Source: Aeromonas encheleia
Lineage (GTDB): Bacteria > Pseudomonadota > Gammaproteobacteria > Enterobacterales > Aeromonadaceae
Reading direction: 5' to 3'
Length of the DNA stretch: 64,000 nt
Assembly (NCBI RefSeq): GCF_900637545.1
Contig: NZ_LR134376.1
Location: 2,251,001-2,315,000, forward strand
Position numbers and translations under genes: made by a program. Of this stretch, positions 19,689-28,020 are shown piece by piece (positions within the stretch are counted from its first letter, which is position 1; each line of letters begins with the position of its first letter). The notes beneath the pieces were generated by a model. That model was not told where the DNA came from. It was given only the letters and a program-made list of their open reading frames with translations, and searched no databases.

Positions 19689-19717
19689 ACCGCGTCACCA
19701 CATTATTTATGTTAAAT
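19689..19717 (+). repeat. dif-like sequence after recombinase 1
   Basis: Positions 19707-19717 read TTATGTTAAAT, identical to the XerD arm of dif. Positions 19689-19694 read ACCGCG, identical to the outer part of the XerC arm of the dif at 38351, but the rest of that arm is degraded. The total length is 29 rather than 28, as at the left prophage junction (27926). It is probably a decayed dif-type junction, unlikely to be active as it stands. Confidence 0.5.
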
Positions 19718-19852
19718 ACTATCTCGTTGATCCTGTTACCTATAATCCAATCCCTTCTGAAGGGAGCAGGGCGGATGGGAGACATGCCATAGGGCGGCTC
19801 TCCACCAAGAATGAGAGATAACGAGTCACAAAAGTGAAAGATGCAAGGTCAT

Positions 19853-20110
19853 ATGAACCAGGAAATAACAGCGAATGAAGCGCAAGACAATGCCGAGCGG
19901 CAGCGTCAGCATGTGAAGCGCAAGCAGGAAACCCATAGTCGGCTGCAGTGCTGGATCAGCAATCGCCACGCGCAGCGGTTGCAGGAACTCGGTCACCATC
20001 TGGAAGACAGTCAGGCGTCGCTTATTGAGCAGGCTATTGATCTGCTCTACCAACATGAGCTGGTGCCACAGATCCGCTCCGAGCAGGCGTTGGCGGAGAC
20101 TATCGAATAA
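19853..20110 (+). CDS. Small predicted ribbon-helix-helix DNA-binding protein
   Basis: An 85-residue protein, not recognised as a named family. The middle segment reads as a ribbon-helix-helix fold: a strand RLQCWIS, helix NRHAQRLQELGHHL and helix SQASLIEQAIDLLYQHEL. The N-terminal 25 residues are charged (QDNAERQRQHVKRKQE). The ATG at 19853 is preceded by AAGG four bases upstream. An ATG at 19841 has no such site. It lies downstream of recombinase 1 and its dif-like sequence on the same strand, so a role as partner or regulator of the recombinase is possible but unproven. Confidence 0.6.
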   Translation: MNQEITANEAQDNAERQRQHVKRKQETHSRLQCWISNRHAQRLQELGHHLEDSQASLIEQAIDLLYQHELVPQIRSEQALAETIE

Positions 20111-20130
20111 TATGCCGAACGCTCGAACAT

Positions 20131-20164
20131 AAAAAAAGCCAGGTACGAATTCCTTGTACCTGGC
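20131..20164 (-). terminator. Terminator downstream of rsmF
   Basis: A 9-bp perfect stem (arm GCCAGGTAC, 20138-20146 with 20156-20164) is followed on the minus strand by seven T. It lies about 200 bases beyond the rsmF stop. The 20165-20365 gap otherwise shows no gene. Confidence 0.75.
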
Positions 20165-20365
20165 ATAGGGGAATTGGCTCCTTGCAGAGCCGTGCGCTAA
20201 TTGATATGCGGATTGCCTTAAGCTTAGACAAGGCTAGAGGCATTTCAAGATCTGACTAAAAGTTCAAACAGAGTGTGGGTTTTCCAGACTCGATCAGGTT
20301 TTACACTCGCGGCAACGCCCTGGTTCAGAAGGCAGTCTTGCTCCGGCTGCCAGCCTGTTTAGGCC

Positions 20366-21796
20366 TCAGATGTTGAACAGATTGTTGTCACGCACCAGCT
20401 CGCGGGGCAGGGCATTCTTGATGCGACTCCCGACCCATTTCCCCATCCCCAGCGGATGTCCCTGATAGCGGACGATCACCTCGCCAGTACCAGCCTCCAG
20501 CTCGGGCCAGACATCCCGCCCCATCATGAATTCACGGGCATTGGCGACATCCAGCTCGACGAATCCCCGGGTGGCCAGACTGCCATAGGCCAGCGCCCAT
20601 TCGTGGGTCACTCGATAGCCCTTCTTGAAGGTCTCCGCCAACTTGATGCCGATGCGGTCGAAGCGCAGCTTGCCCCGCACCTGTTCAAACGCCTGGGGGA
20701 AGAGCCAGATCTCGTCGTTGCGACCGGACAGCTGACCGCGCGGAACTATTCCGAAGCTCGCCTCAATCTCGCGCAACATGGGCTCGGCCTCTTTCACCGG
20801 CAACAGGGAGAAGGGGAACTTGCCGAGCCTGCCCGGCTTGAACATGGTGTTCGGCACAGAGTGATGCTTGCGCAGCCTGGCGACGAAGAAGCCCTCGCTG
20901 TCGAAGATCTGGGGCCAGACATGCAGGTAGCCTTCTGCGGTGCAGGCTTGCTCGGCACCCGGGAACAGACCGGCAAGGGAGTCGAAGCTCAGGGCATCGC
21001 CGAACTGGTCCAGCAGGGACTGGCAGATGGCCTGGTTCTCCTGCTCGCTCAGGGTACAGGTGGAATAGACCAGTACACCGCCCGGTTTGAGCGCATGGAA
21101 GGCACTCTCCAACAGGCCCTGCTGCACCGCGGCGATCTCATCGATGCTCTCTATGCTCCAGTTGCGCAGGGCATCTTCGTCCTTGCGCACAGTGCCTTCT
21201 CCCGAGCAGGGGGCATCGAGCAGGATGGCATCGAAGGTCTCCGGCAACCACTGGCCAAACACCTTGGCATCGAAATGGGTCATGCCCACGTTGGTCACGC
21301 CACAGCGCTGGATGTTGGCACTGAGTACCTTGAGCCGGCTGCTGGAATATTCGTTGGCGATCAGCATCCCCTGGTTATCCATCAGGGCGGCGATCTGGGT
21401 AGTCTTGGAGCCCGGCGCCGCCGCCGCATCCAGCAACATGCCATCCCGCTTGATCTTGTCGCTCGCAAACAGTGCCGTCACCGGCAGCATGGAGCTCGCC
21501 TCCTGGATGTAGAACAGGCCGCTCAGGTGCTCGGCGGTGTTGCCGAGGGGCACTGTCTCATCGGCGCGAACCAGCCAGAAGCCGGTCTCACACCAGGGTA
21601 CGGGATCCAGCTGCCAACCCAGCCCCTGCATCCGCGTGACAAAGGCCGGCACTGTGATCTTGAGGGTGTTGACCCGGATGCTGCGCCGCAGCGGTCGCCG
21701 ACAACTCGCCACAAACTCCTCCATGGAGAGGTGCGCCGGCATGATGGCCGCGATATGGCGTAGGAAGTGATCGGGAAGATAGGTGTTATCGTGCAC
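20366..21796 (-). CDS. rsmF: 16S rRNA m5C1407 methyltransferase RsmF
   Basis: Methylates C1407 of 16S rRNA using S-adenosylmethionine. The 476-residue protein (E. coli 479) contains RRSIRVNTLK, HLSGLFYIQEASSMLPV, the SAM motif DAAAAPGSKTTQIAAL and the two catalytic cysteines in LLDAPCSGEGTVRKD and VYSTCTLSEQEN. A C-terminal RsmF domain ends RIKNALPRELVRDNNLFNI. The GTG at 21796 (MHDNTYLPDHFL) matches the E. coli N-terminus best. A TTG at 21817 is an alternative. It lies downstream of letB, as in E. coli yebT-yebU. Confidence 0.95.
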   Translation of the reverse strand: MHDNTYLPDHFLRHIAAIMPAHLSMEEFVASCRRPLRRSIRVNTLKITVPAFVTRMQGLGWQLDPVPWCETGFWLVRADETVPLGNTAEHLSGLFYIQEASSMLPVTALFASDKIKRDGMLLDAAAAPGSKTTQIAALMDNQGMLIANEYSSSRLKVLSANIQRCGVTNVGMTHFDAKVFGQWLPETFDAILLDAPCSGEGTVRKDEDALRNWSIESIDEIAAVQQGLLESAFHALKPGGVLVYSTCTLSEQENQAICQSLLDQFGDALSFDSLAGLFPGAEQACTAEGYLHVWPQIFDSEGFFVARLRKHHSVPNTMFKPGRLGKFPFSLLPVKEAEPMLREIEASFGIVPRGQLSGRNDEIWLFPQAFEQVRGKLRFDRIGIKLAETFKKGYRVTHEWALAYGSLATRGFVELDVANAREFMMGRDVWPELEAGTGEVIVRYQGHPLGMGKWVGSRIKNALPRELVRDNNLFNI

Positions 21797-21896
21797 GGCG
21801 CAGTCTCGCTGACCCAAAATGAGGGGCCATATCCTATCACAGGATAAGGGTTTTCTTTAGCGAGCTTGCTGGATGGCGTGGGAGAGCAGAATGAAC

Positions 21897-21919
21897 AAAC
21901 CCGGCAGAATGCCGGGTTT
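21897..21919 (-). terminator. Hairpin between letB and rsmF
   Basis: A perfect 9-bp stem (arm AAACCCGGC, 21897-21905 with 21911-21919) has a 5-nt loop. The minus-strand T tract after it is short and interrupted, so termination after letB is probably partial. Confidence 0.6.
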
Positions 21920-21940
21920 GGAGATAACAGCAGAGGAGGA

Positions 21941-24493
21941 TCAGGGCTGGATGCGGGGGCTCCACTCCAGCCACTCTTTCTCCGCCTTGCCATACAGCGG
22001 ATAGCGGTGGCCAGCCTTGACGGTCGGCCCCATCTCCCGCTCCGGGGTGTTGAAGGCGATGCCGCCGGCCAGCAGGCTCTGCACGGTTTCCACCTCTATG
22101 GTGCCACCGGTCAGACCGATGTCGGCCTTGACGCCGGACACGTTCCAGAAGCGGCTGTTGGCGCGCACCAGATGGGCATACTCCCGATCGATGCTCACGT
22201 CGATCAGCACCTCACTGCCGTCCCGGGCCAGTGCCACCCCGGTGACACTGCCGACCATCATTTTGCGGAACAGCAAGGGGCTGCCGACGCTGATGCCGCT
22301 GACCGACGGGCTCCTGAGGGTCAGTGCCAGCCCGACGGGGCCGCTCTGACTCAGGGGGAAGCGATCCTTGCCCGCGCCCTGGCCCGGGCTCGCCTCGACG
22401 AAGGATCCCTTGATCAGGGTATCGAGATGGGCGACGCCGCCCAGCCCCAGCTTGGCCTGCACCAGGGTGAACCTGGCCCCGGACTGCAGGAAGCGCGCGG
22501 CATACTGCTCATCCAGCTCGGCCTTGAAGCTCACCTGACCGAGGGAGGGGTCCAGTTCGATCTGCTCCACCTTGCCGATGTCGACCCCCCGATAGCGAAT
22601 GGGGCTGCCCACCCCGAGCCCGGGATTGCGCTCGGCGGTCAGCGTCAGCGTCCGCACCCGGGTTCTGGCCTGCTCCTTGCTGTCGAACAGCTGGTGACTG
22701 CTGCGGCCGGTGCCGAGCCGATCAAATTCGATGCCGCCGCGCAGCAAGGTGGCGAGGTTCCCCATCTTGACCTGTACCCCGTCCAGCCGGATCTTGCCGT
22801 CGATGGCCGCTTTCTTCCAGAACTGGGGCTGTTGCTTGAGCAGGGGCGCATAGACGGCATCGATCTCCAGGGTGATCTCCACACCGCGGTCATCCGCCTT
22901 CAATCCCTTGACCTTGCCGGCTTCCAGTCCCAGATAGAGGACCGGCGAGCCGATGCTGACGCCATCCGCCTGCTCGGCGCGCAGCAACCAGCGTTGTGGC
23001 CTGGCGTTGCGGGTGCCAAGCAAGGCCAGTTCCTGACTGGGGTAGAGCTTGTCGATGCGCTCGCCCGCGGGGGCTTGGACCAGCTTGATCCCGCCCGCCA
23101 GCCAGGCGCTCGCCGGGCTGGTGTCCACCTTGATGCCGCTCAGATTGGCCTCGATCTGCAGGGGGGCGGCGCGATAGAAACGCGCCCCCTTCAACAGGTG
23201 ACTATGGTTCTCGTTCACCAGCAGGCTGACGCTGGCATTGCCCTTGGCATCCAGGGTCAAGGGACCCACCTGGCCGATCTGCAGGCCTTTGAACCATAGC
23301 GGCGCGCCTTCGCTCAAGCCGGCGAGATCGTCAGCCTGCAGGGTCAGCTTGATGCCGCCGCGCTGGGCCTGACTCTCCAGGGTCATGGTGCTGACCCTGT
23401 CACCCGCCACGTAGTCGAGCCGGATGGCCGGCCCCGCCAGCAGGCGATCCGCGTGCTTGAGCCCGCTCGGGGAGAGCGACACCGTCTCCCAGACGAGGCG
23501 GCTCTTGCCGGTCACTCTAAATGCCTGCTCCGGGTTGACCAGGGCGGTGACAATTCGGCCCTGCTCGGTCAGACGGATGGGGTCAACCCTGCCAATCTCG
23601 ATCCCCTCATAGAGGATGGGCATGCCCTCCTTGATCGGCAGATCACCCGCCTGGATGCTGATGCGCTCACCCCGCGCCGCCTCGGCCAGTCCCTTGTAGA
23701 GGGTGAAGTTCAGCCCCTTCTGGGCGACCGGCGACTCTTTGGGGGAGTCGAACGCTATGCCGCCACTCAGGATGGAGGCGAGGCTGCCGGCCTCCACATT
23801 GACGCCGGTCAGGCTGAAGGAGCCCTTGATGCCGCTGATGTTCCAGAAACGGGTATCCATCTTGACCAGGTGTTCGAAGCGCGGCTCGATCACCAGATCC
23901 AGGATCACATTCTGGTTGTCCTCGCTGAGGCGGGTGTTGATGACGCTGCCGACCTCTAGCCCACGGAAGTAGATCTTGGCGCCGATGCCGACCGATCCCA
24001 GCGAATCGGCGGTCAGGTGCAGGGTCCGCCCCTGGGCCTGATAACCGGGGGGAGGGCCGTCCTGGGCATCGAACTCATCCTCCTGCGGGTTGTTGTCCCG
24101 GCCGGGCTGCAGGTTGATGTAGTTGCCGGAGACTAGGGTATCGAGGCCGGAGATCTCGGTCAGCGAGGCCTTGGGGCTCACCAGCCAGAACGCGGAGCCC
24201 TTGCGGATCAGCGGGCGGGCACGGCTGTCTATCTTGGCCAGCACCGCTATCTTGCGACCATCCTGAGCCAGTACCAGCTCCTGCACCACCCCGATGGCGA
24301 CCCCCTGATAGCGTATCTGGGTCTTGCCCGGCAGAATGCCGTTGCCCTGGGCAAAGTTGATGCGAATGATCTGACCACTGCTCGTCCACTGCTGGTAGAT
24401 GAAACCGCCCGCCAACAACAACGCTATGACGGGCAATAACCAGACTGGGGATAACCAGCGATGTTTCTCGATGACGGGTTCAGCCCCGATCAT
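21941..24493 (-). CDS. letB: MCE-domain intermembrane lipid transport protein LetB (YebT)
   Basis: Forms a periplasmic hexameric tube for lipid movement between inner and outer membranes in E. coli. The 850-residue protein (E. coli 877) has one N-terminal transmembrane segment (WLLPVIALLLAGGFIYQ, about 18-34) and then seven MCE repeats. Each repeat has a G-x-x-h-x-h-x-G-h-x-h-G-x-V motif: KTQIRYQGVAIGVV, AKIYFRGLEVGSV, MPILYEGIEIGRV, APLWFKGLQIGQV, SPVLYLGLEAGKV, SPIRYRGVDIGKV and SPLLFRKMMVGSV. Seven repeats are the LetB number, versus three in PqiB. It follows the two letA-like genes. Confidence 0.95.
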   Translation of the reverse strand: MIGAEPVIEKHRWLSPVWLLPVIALLLAGGFIYQQWTSSGQIIRINFAQGNGILPGKTQIRYQGVAIGVVQELVLAQDGRKIAVLAKIDSRARPLIRKGSAFWLVSPKASLTEISGLDTLVSGNYINLQPGRDNNPQEDEFDAQDGPPPGYQAQGRTLHLTADSLGSVGIGAKIYFRGLEVGSVINTRLSEDNQNVILDLVIEPRFEHLVKMDTRFWNISGIKGSFSLTGVNVEAGSLASILSGGIAFDSPKESPVAQKGLNFTLYKGLAEAARGERISIQAGDLPIKEGMPILYEGIEIGRVDPIRLTEQGRIVTALVNPEQAFRVTGKSRLVWETVSLSPSGLKHADRLLAGPAIRLDYVAGDRVSTMTLESQAQRGGIKLTLQADDLAGLSEGAPLWFKGLQIGQVGPLTLDAKGNASVSLLVNENHSHLLKGARFYRAAPLQIEANLSGIKVDTSPASAWLAGGIKLVQAPAGERIDKLYPSQELALLGTRNARPQRWLLRAEQADGVSIGSPVLYLGLEAGKVKGLKADDRGVEITLEIDAVYAPLLKQQPQFWKKAAIDGKIRLDGVQVKMGNLATLLRGGIEFDRLGTGRSSHQLFDSKEQARTRVRTLTLTAERNPGLGVGSPIRYRGVDIGKVEQIELDPSLGQVSFKAELDEQYAARFLQSGARFTLVQAKLGLGGVAHLDTLIKGSFVEASPGQGAGKDRFPLSQSGPVGLALTLRSPSVSGISVGSPLLFRKMMVGSVTGVALARDGSEVLIDVSIDREYAHLVRANSRFWNVSGVKADIGLTGGTIEVETVQSLLAGGIAFNTPEREMGPTVKAGHRYPLYGKAEKEWLEWSPRIQP

Positions 24494-24548
24494 AACGACT
24501 CCTTATTGGCTGTGATAAACAGCGCATCCGATACAGACGAAAAAAGCA

Positions 24549-25157
24549 TTAGCGGGACGCCTTGTCCCATAACAGGCGGGTGTCGAGCATGCGGGCCGAC
24601 ATCATGGTGAGCACCACCACGCCGGCGAAGGCGGTGGCACCGGGGCCCGCTCGCACGTTGAGCAACACGCCGCGATCCACCAGGGCCACCATCAGCGAGA
24701 TGACGAACAGATCCAGCATGGACCAGCGCCCGATGAAATCGATGATGCGATACATGATGAGCTGACGCTTGCGCCGCACCGGCTTGGCCCGCTGCAACTG
24801 CCAGCAGATCCAGCCCAAGCCCAGTATCTTGCCGATGGGGACTATGATACTCGCGGTCAGCACTATGGTGGCGATGCCCGACATCTTGCTGCGATAGAGC
24901 GCCATGATACCGCTGAAGATGGTATCGGACTGCAGCAACCCCTTGTTGTAGAAATGGGTGATGGGCAGCAGATTGGCGGGCAGCAGCATGAAGGTGGCCA
25001 GCGCCAGCAAGCCCCATGACCAGGCCAGCGAATGGGGGATGCGCATCTGCAAGGGGCTGTGGCAGCGGGGGCAACTCAGCGAAGGCTGATAGCGCACCAG
25101 CAGGCCGCAGGTGTGGCAACGGCACAGCCCCAGCTCACGGGCGCTGGTCGGGATCAT
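24549..25157 (-). CDS. letA: PqiA-like inner-membrane protein, C-terminal half of LetA (YebS)
   Basis: A 202-residue membrane protein equivalent to the second PqiA domain of E. coli YebS (LetA, 427 residues). It begins MIPTSARELGLCRCHTCGLL with two CxxC zinc-ribbon pairs (CRCHTC and CPRCHSP). Four hydrophobic segments follow (SLAWSWGLLALATFMLLPANLL, IATIVLTASIIVPIG, MLDLFVISLMVALV and FAGVVVLTMMSARML). It overlaps the preceding letA half by 23 bases in another frame, so the protein that is a single chain in E. coli is two chains here. Split PqiA-like pairs are recalled from related genera, so this is probably normal. It supplies the inner-membrane partner of LetB. Confidence 0.85.
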   Translation of the reverse strand: MIPTSARELGLCRCHTCGLLVRYQPSLSCPRCHSPLQMRIPHSLAWSWGLLALATFMLLPANLLPITHFYNKGLLQSDTIFSGIMALYRSKMSGIATIVLTASIIVPIGKILGLGWICWQLQRAKPVRRKRQLIMYRIIDFIGRWSMLDLFVISLMVALVDRGVLLNVRAGPGATAFAGVVVLTMMSARMLDTRLLWDKASR

Positions 25158-25779
25158 GGTGTTGCTCCTGCGAGGCTGCTTGCAAGGGTATCCGCTCCCA
25201 GTAGGGGGCGGGGTCAAACAGGATCAGCAGCGTCATGTTGAGCAGCATCAGGATCCCGAGGCTCAGCAGCCCGCCCCCCAAGCGCACATCGGCGATGTCG
25301 ATGAGCTTGAACAGCGCGACCAGCAGGCTGACGATGTAGACCTCCAGCATGGCCCAATGGCGGAACACCTCCACCATCTTGAGGGTCAGGGCCAGTATGC
25401 CCCAGCGTTTGGCGATGCCGGAGGCGAGCGCAAAGATCCCCAGCAGCAAGCCGGTCGGCGCCAGCGCGGCGCACCAGAGCACCAGAGCCGCCACCCAGAA
25501 CTCGCTCTCATCCAGCAATACCATGATGCCCTTGAGCAGGTTGGCATCGGAGTTGACCCCGGCCAGGCGCAGGTAGATCAGCGGCTCGAAGAAGGCGGAA
25601 GGCAACAACAAAAAACCGGTGATGGTGAGTGCCATCAGCTGGGAAGGGCGAAAGGCATAGCGCCCGTAGAGGTGCTGATGACAGCGGGGACAATGAGCAT
25701 GACGGCGCAGCGGCAGCAACTTGCGTTCGATCAGCAAGTCGCAGGCCGGGCAGACGAGCACGGAATGGGGATCCGACAT
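25135..25779 (-). CDS. letA: PqiA-like inner-membrane protein, N-terminal half of LetA (YebS)
   Basis: A 214-residue membrane protein equivalent to the first PqiA domain of LetA. The ATG at 25779 gives MSDPHSVLVCPACDLL. A longer frame from 25908 lacks similarity. Zinc-ribbon pairs CPAC and CPRCHQ are followed by four hydrophobic segments (LMALTITGFLLLPSAFFEP, FWVAALVLWCAALAPTGLLL, MLEVYIVSLLVALFKLI and LLSLGILMLLNMTLLILF). Its end overlaps the start of the second half, which favours coupled, equimolar translation. First gene of letA-letA-letB-rsmF. Confidence 0.85.
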   Translation of the reverse strand: MSDPHSVLVCPACDLLIERKLLPLRRHAHCPRCHQHLYGRYAFRPSQLMALTITGFLLLPSAFFEPLIYLRLAGVNSDANLLKGIMVLLDESEFWVAALVLWCAALAPTGLLLGIFALASGIAKRWGILALTLKMVEVFRHWAMLEVYIVSLLVALFKLIDIADVRLGGGLLSLGILMLLNMTLLILFDPAPYWERIPLQAASQEQHHDPDQRP

Positions 25780-26001
25780 ACGATTCAACCTGTTGAAGGA
25801 ATTGATGAAATTTACCCTAAAAGTGCTCTCCTGTCTTGTTTGGGGCAGGGCGGCGGCCATAAGAAGAGCGGCTCGCCGGCCAGTTGCCGGGGGGAGGGGA
25901 CATGGCATCCACCCAACAGCGCCGTACAGCAGAAGGCTGCGGCCCAGTCACGATGGGATCTCAGCGCCCCGAAGCATCGGCTCATGGCGTTATTTGCAAT
26001 A

Positions 26002-26017
26002 CTGTATATGCGTACAT
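26002..26017 (+). promoter_or_regulatory. Probable LexA box upstream of yebG
   Basis: The sequence CTGTATATGCGTACAT has the LexA form CTGT, eight bases, ACAT, one base from the ACAG consensus, with the usual AT-rich alternation. It lies 36 bases ahead of the yebG start. yebG is an established LexA-controlled SOS gene in E. coli. Confidence 0.75.
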
Positions 26018-26052
26018 ATACTTGTGCTCACTATCATGAGGAGGACGCCACT

Positions 26053-26358
26053 ATGGCCGTTGAGATCAAGTATGTTGTCGTGCGTGGGGGAGTGGAGAAG
26101 ATGACCTTTGCCAGCAAGAAAGAGGCGGATGCCTATGACAAGCTGCTGGATACCGCCGATGAATTGATGACGCTGCTGGCCGGGGCCCCCGTCCAGCTGA
26201 CGCCCGAGCAGCAGGAGAGCCTGGCCTTTTACCTGGCCGAGCAGCGGGATCTGCTGCAAAACGTGCTGCGCGGTGGCAAGGGGCAGGGGATCAGCCCCAA
26301 GGAAGAGAAGGTGGACGTCGAGAAGCCCAAGGGAAAATCCCTCAAGAGTGTGGCCTGA
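26053..26358 (+). CDS. yebG: SOS-induced protein YebG
   Basis: Small DNA-damage-induced protein of 101 residues (E. coli 96), biochemical role unclear. It starts MAVEIKYVVVRGGVEKMTF, with the conserved ASKKEADAYDKLLDTADEL and QESLAFYLAEQRD segments, and ends in a Lys-rich tail. A GAGG ribosome site lies eight bases upstream, and a near-consensus LexA box lies in the promoter region. It is divergent from letA. Confidence 0.93.
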   Translation: MAVEIKYVVVRGGVEKMTFASKKEADAYDKLLDTADELMTLLAGAPVQLTPEQQESLAFYLAEQRDLLQNVLRGGKGQGISPKEEKVDVEKPKGKSLKSVA

Positions 26359-26560
26359 GGCGAGGAGGGCGGGGTGATCTCCTGACAACTCAGATCCGCA
26401 CCTTGTCTATTCATAAACTTAGAATTCACAGTCATTTTTATCGATATTCACCCGGGGAAATTTCCAACCAGGGTGCATATCCATTGAATAATGTCATGTT
26501 GCGCCGCAGCCTGAGACACTAACGCGACCGACCGGCAGTCTATGCCAGAGCAGTCCAGCC

Positions 26561-26600
26561 GACCCTGATGCCGATAACCCCATTTATCGGCATCAGGGTC
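26561..26600. repeat. Perfect 17-bp inverted repeat with 11-6-11 core upstream of recombinase 2
   Basis: The full stem is 17 bp with a 6-nt centre. The inner 28 bases (26567-26594) are left arm GATGCCGATAA, centre CCCCAT and right arm TTATCGGCATC. This is Xer-type geometry, and it shares CGATAA, six bases, TTATCG with the site before recombinase 1. Of these 28 bases, 27 recur in the same orientation at 37608-37635, inside the phage rep gene. The site ends 54 bases before the recombinase 2 ATG. Confidence 0.8.
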
Positions 26601-26648
26601 GAGCGGCCCCCAATCTCACTTCAGTCCACAAGAACCACAAGCGCTACC

Positions 26649-27926
26649 ATGATCCATCCGTCACTTCCGCCCGCCATGCCGCTGTTCGACAACTTGCTCC
26701 ATCTGGAGGCGGGCAACCCCCAGGTTAACCAGTATCTGGCCAATCTCAGCCTGGGCGGCGTGCCCGACGCCGGCCTGGTCTATGAGCTGGCCGTCGACTG
26801 GCTGCTGGAGCAGCGCCATAGCGAGAACAACTACAAGACCTATCGCAGCGAGCTGACCACCTTCCTGCATTGGTGCTTCAGCGAGGTGGCCATCAGCCCG
26901 AAGGATCTCACCAGGCGCATCATGATGCGCTATCTCGACTACTGCCAGGCACCGCCACAGGTGCTGATCGCGTATCGTAACGTGGCCCAGTTCATGCTCG
27001 ACAAGGAGTGGGGTGAGCGACTGCCCAACCCCCAGTGGCGGCCATTCCTGGGCAAACGGGAACTGGGCCTGGAGCTGCCATACCGCCTAAGCGAGCAGGC
27101 GATGAAGACCAAACTCGCCATCTTGTCGGCCTTCTTCCAGTTCCTGATCCAGGAAGAGTACATGGACCGCAATCCGGCGCTCCTGCTGCAGCGGGTGAAA
27201 CGACCAGTCAGCCAGGATGCCGACGATCAGGGCCAGTCTTTTACCGAATTGCAGTGGTCCTATGTGATGCAGGCCACCGAACAGTTGGCGGACGAATGCC
27301 CGGCCCAGCACGAGCGCAGTCGGTTCCTCATCAGCCTGATGTATGCCTGCTATCTGCGTATCTCTGAGGTGGCGGCCAGACCCGGCTTCAGCCCGGTCAT
27401 GAGCCAGTTTCGCCGAGACAGCAAGACGGGCGTCTGGGGCTATTACATTCCACGCAGCAAGGGCGGCAAGCGGCGCACCGTGGCCGTATCCCAGGCCTTG
27501 CTGGAGGCACTCAAACGCTATCGCACCTTTCTGGAACTCTCGCCGTTGCCTGCGCCCAACGAACAGACACCGCTCTTCGTCCGCCACAAGGCGGCAGCCC
27601 ACGGCCGGGAGCAAGGTGAGCTGAATGCCAACCTCGGGATCCGCCAACTGCGGGACCTGGTGATGACGGTACTGGAGCAAGCGGCCAACCTGGCAGAGCT
27701 GGACGGCTTTCCCCAAGATGCGGCCGAGATGCGCCAGCTGACGCCACACTCCATCCGCCATACCGGCATCACCCACGACATCAACTTGCATGGCCGGCCG
27801 CTGTCCCACGTCCAAGCAGATGCGGGACACGACAGCATCGACACCACCTCCAAATATCTGCACACCGGCAACAGCGAGCGCCACGAGAGCGCCAACCATA
27901 AACCGCTGGATCGTCTACATGAATAA
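26649..27926 (+). CDS. Tyrosine recombinase 2
   Basis: Site-specific recombinase of 425 residues, larger than XerC/D. The N-terminal region (about 60-195) is the core-binding domain. The catalytic domain shows Arg in CYLRISEVAARP, Lys in SKGGKRRTVAV, HxxR in HSIRHTGIT (His 367, Arg 370), His 394 in AGHDSIDTTSKYLH and Tyr 403. All residues are intact. I chose the ATG at 26649. An in-frame ATG at 26568 lies inside the palindrome and would add 27 residues. The stop codon shares its last base with the dif-type junction, so in the chromosome before phage entry this gene lay immediately beside dif. It may be an accessory recombinase acting at the upstream palindrome. Confidence 0.85.
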   Translation: MIHPSLPPAMPLFDNLLHLEAGNPQVNQYLANLSLGGVPDAGLVYELAVDWLLEQRHSENNYKTYRSELTTFLHWCFSEVAISPKDLTRRIMMRYLDYCQAPPQVLIAYRNVAQFMLDKEWGERLPNPQWRPFLGKRELGLELPYRLSEQAMKTKLAILSAFFQFLIQEEYMDRNPALLLQRVKRPVSQDADDQGQSFTELQWSYVMQATEQLADECPAQHERSRFLISLMYACYLRISEVAARPGFSPVMSQFRRDSKTGVWGYYIPRSKGGKRRTVAVSQALLEALKRYRTFLELSPLPAPNEQTPLFVRHKAAAHGREQGELNANLGIRQLRDLVMTVLEQAANLAELDGFPQDAAEMRQLTPHSIRHTGITHDINLHGRPLSHVQADAGHDSIDTTSKYLHTGNSERHESANHKPLDRLHE

Positions 27927-27954
27927 CCGCGCATAATGTCCGGTTTGGTTAAAT
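27926..27954 (+). repeat. Left prophage junction, dif-type attL
   Basis: The first 11 bases (27926-27936) are ACCGCGCATAA, identical to the XerC arm of dif at 38351. They are followed by TGTCCGG and the degenerate XerD-like arm TTTGGTTAAAT (9/11). This is what is expected if phage DNA joined the chromosome by exchange next to the XerC arm: chromosomal arm on the left, phage centre and right arm. Confidence 0.85.
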
Positions 27955-28020
27955 GCCCATTCGAAGCTTGCCGATAAGCCACTCCACGCAATTTTGCTGG
28001 TTTATCAGGTATTTACTTGG

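Noticed and set aside
26568..26648. Using the ATG inside the palindrome as the recombinase 2 start
   Set aside because: The extra 27 residues show no domain character. The ATG at 26649 is more plausible, although the upstream start cannot be excluded.
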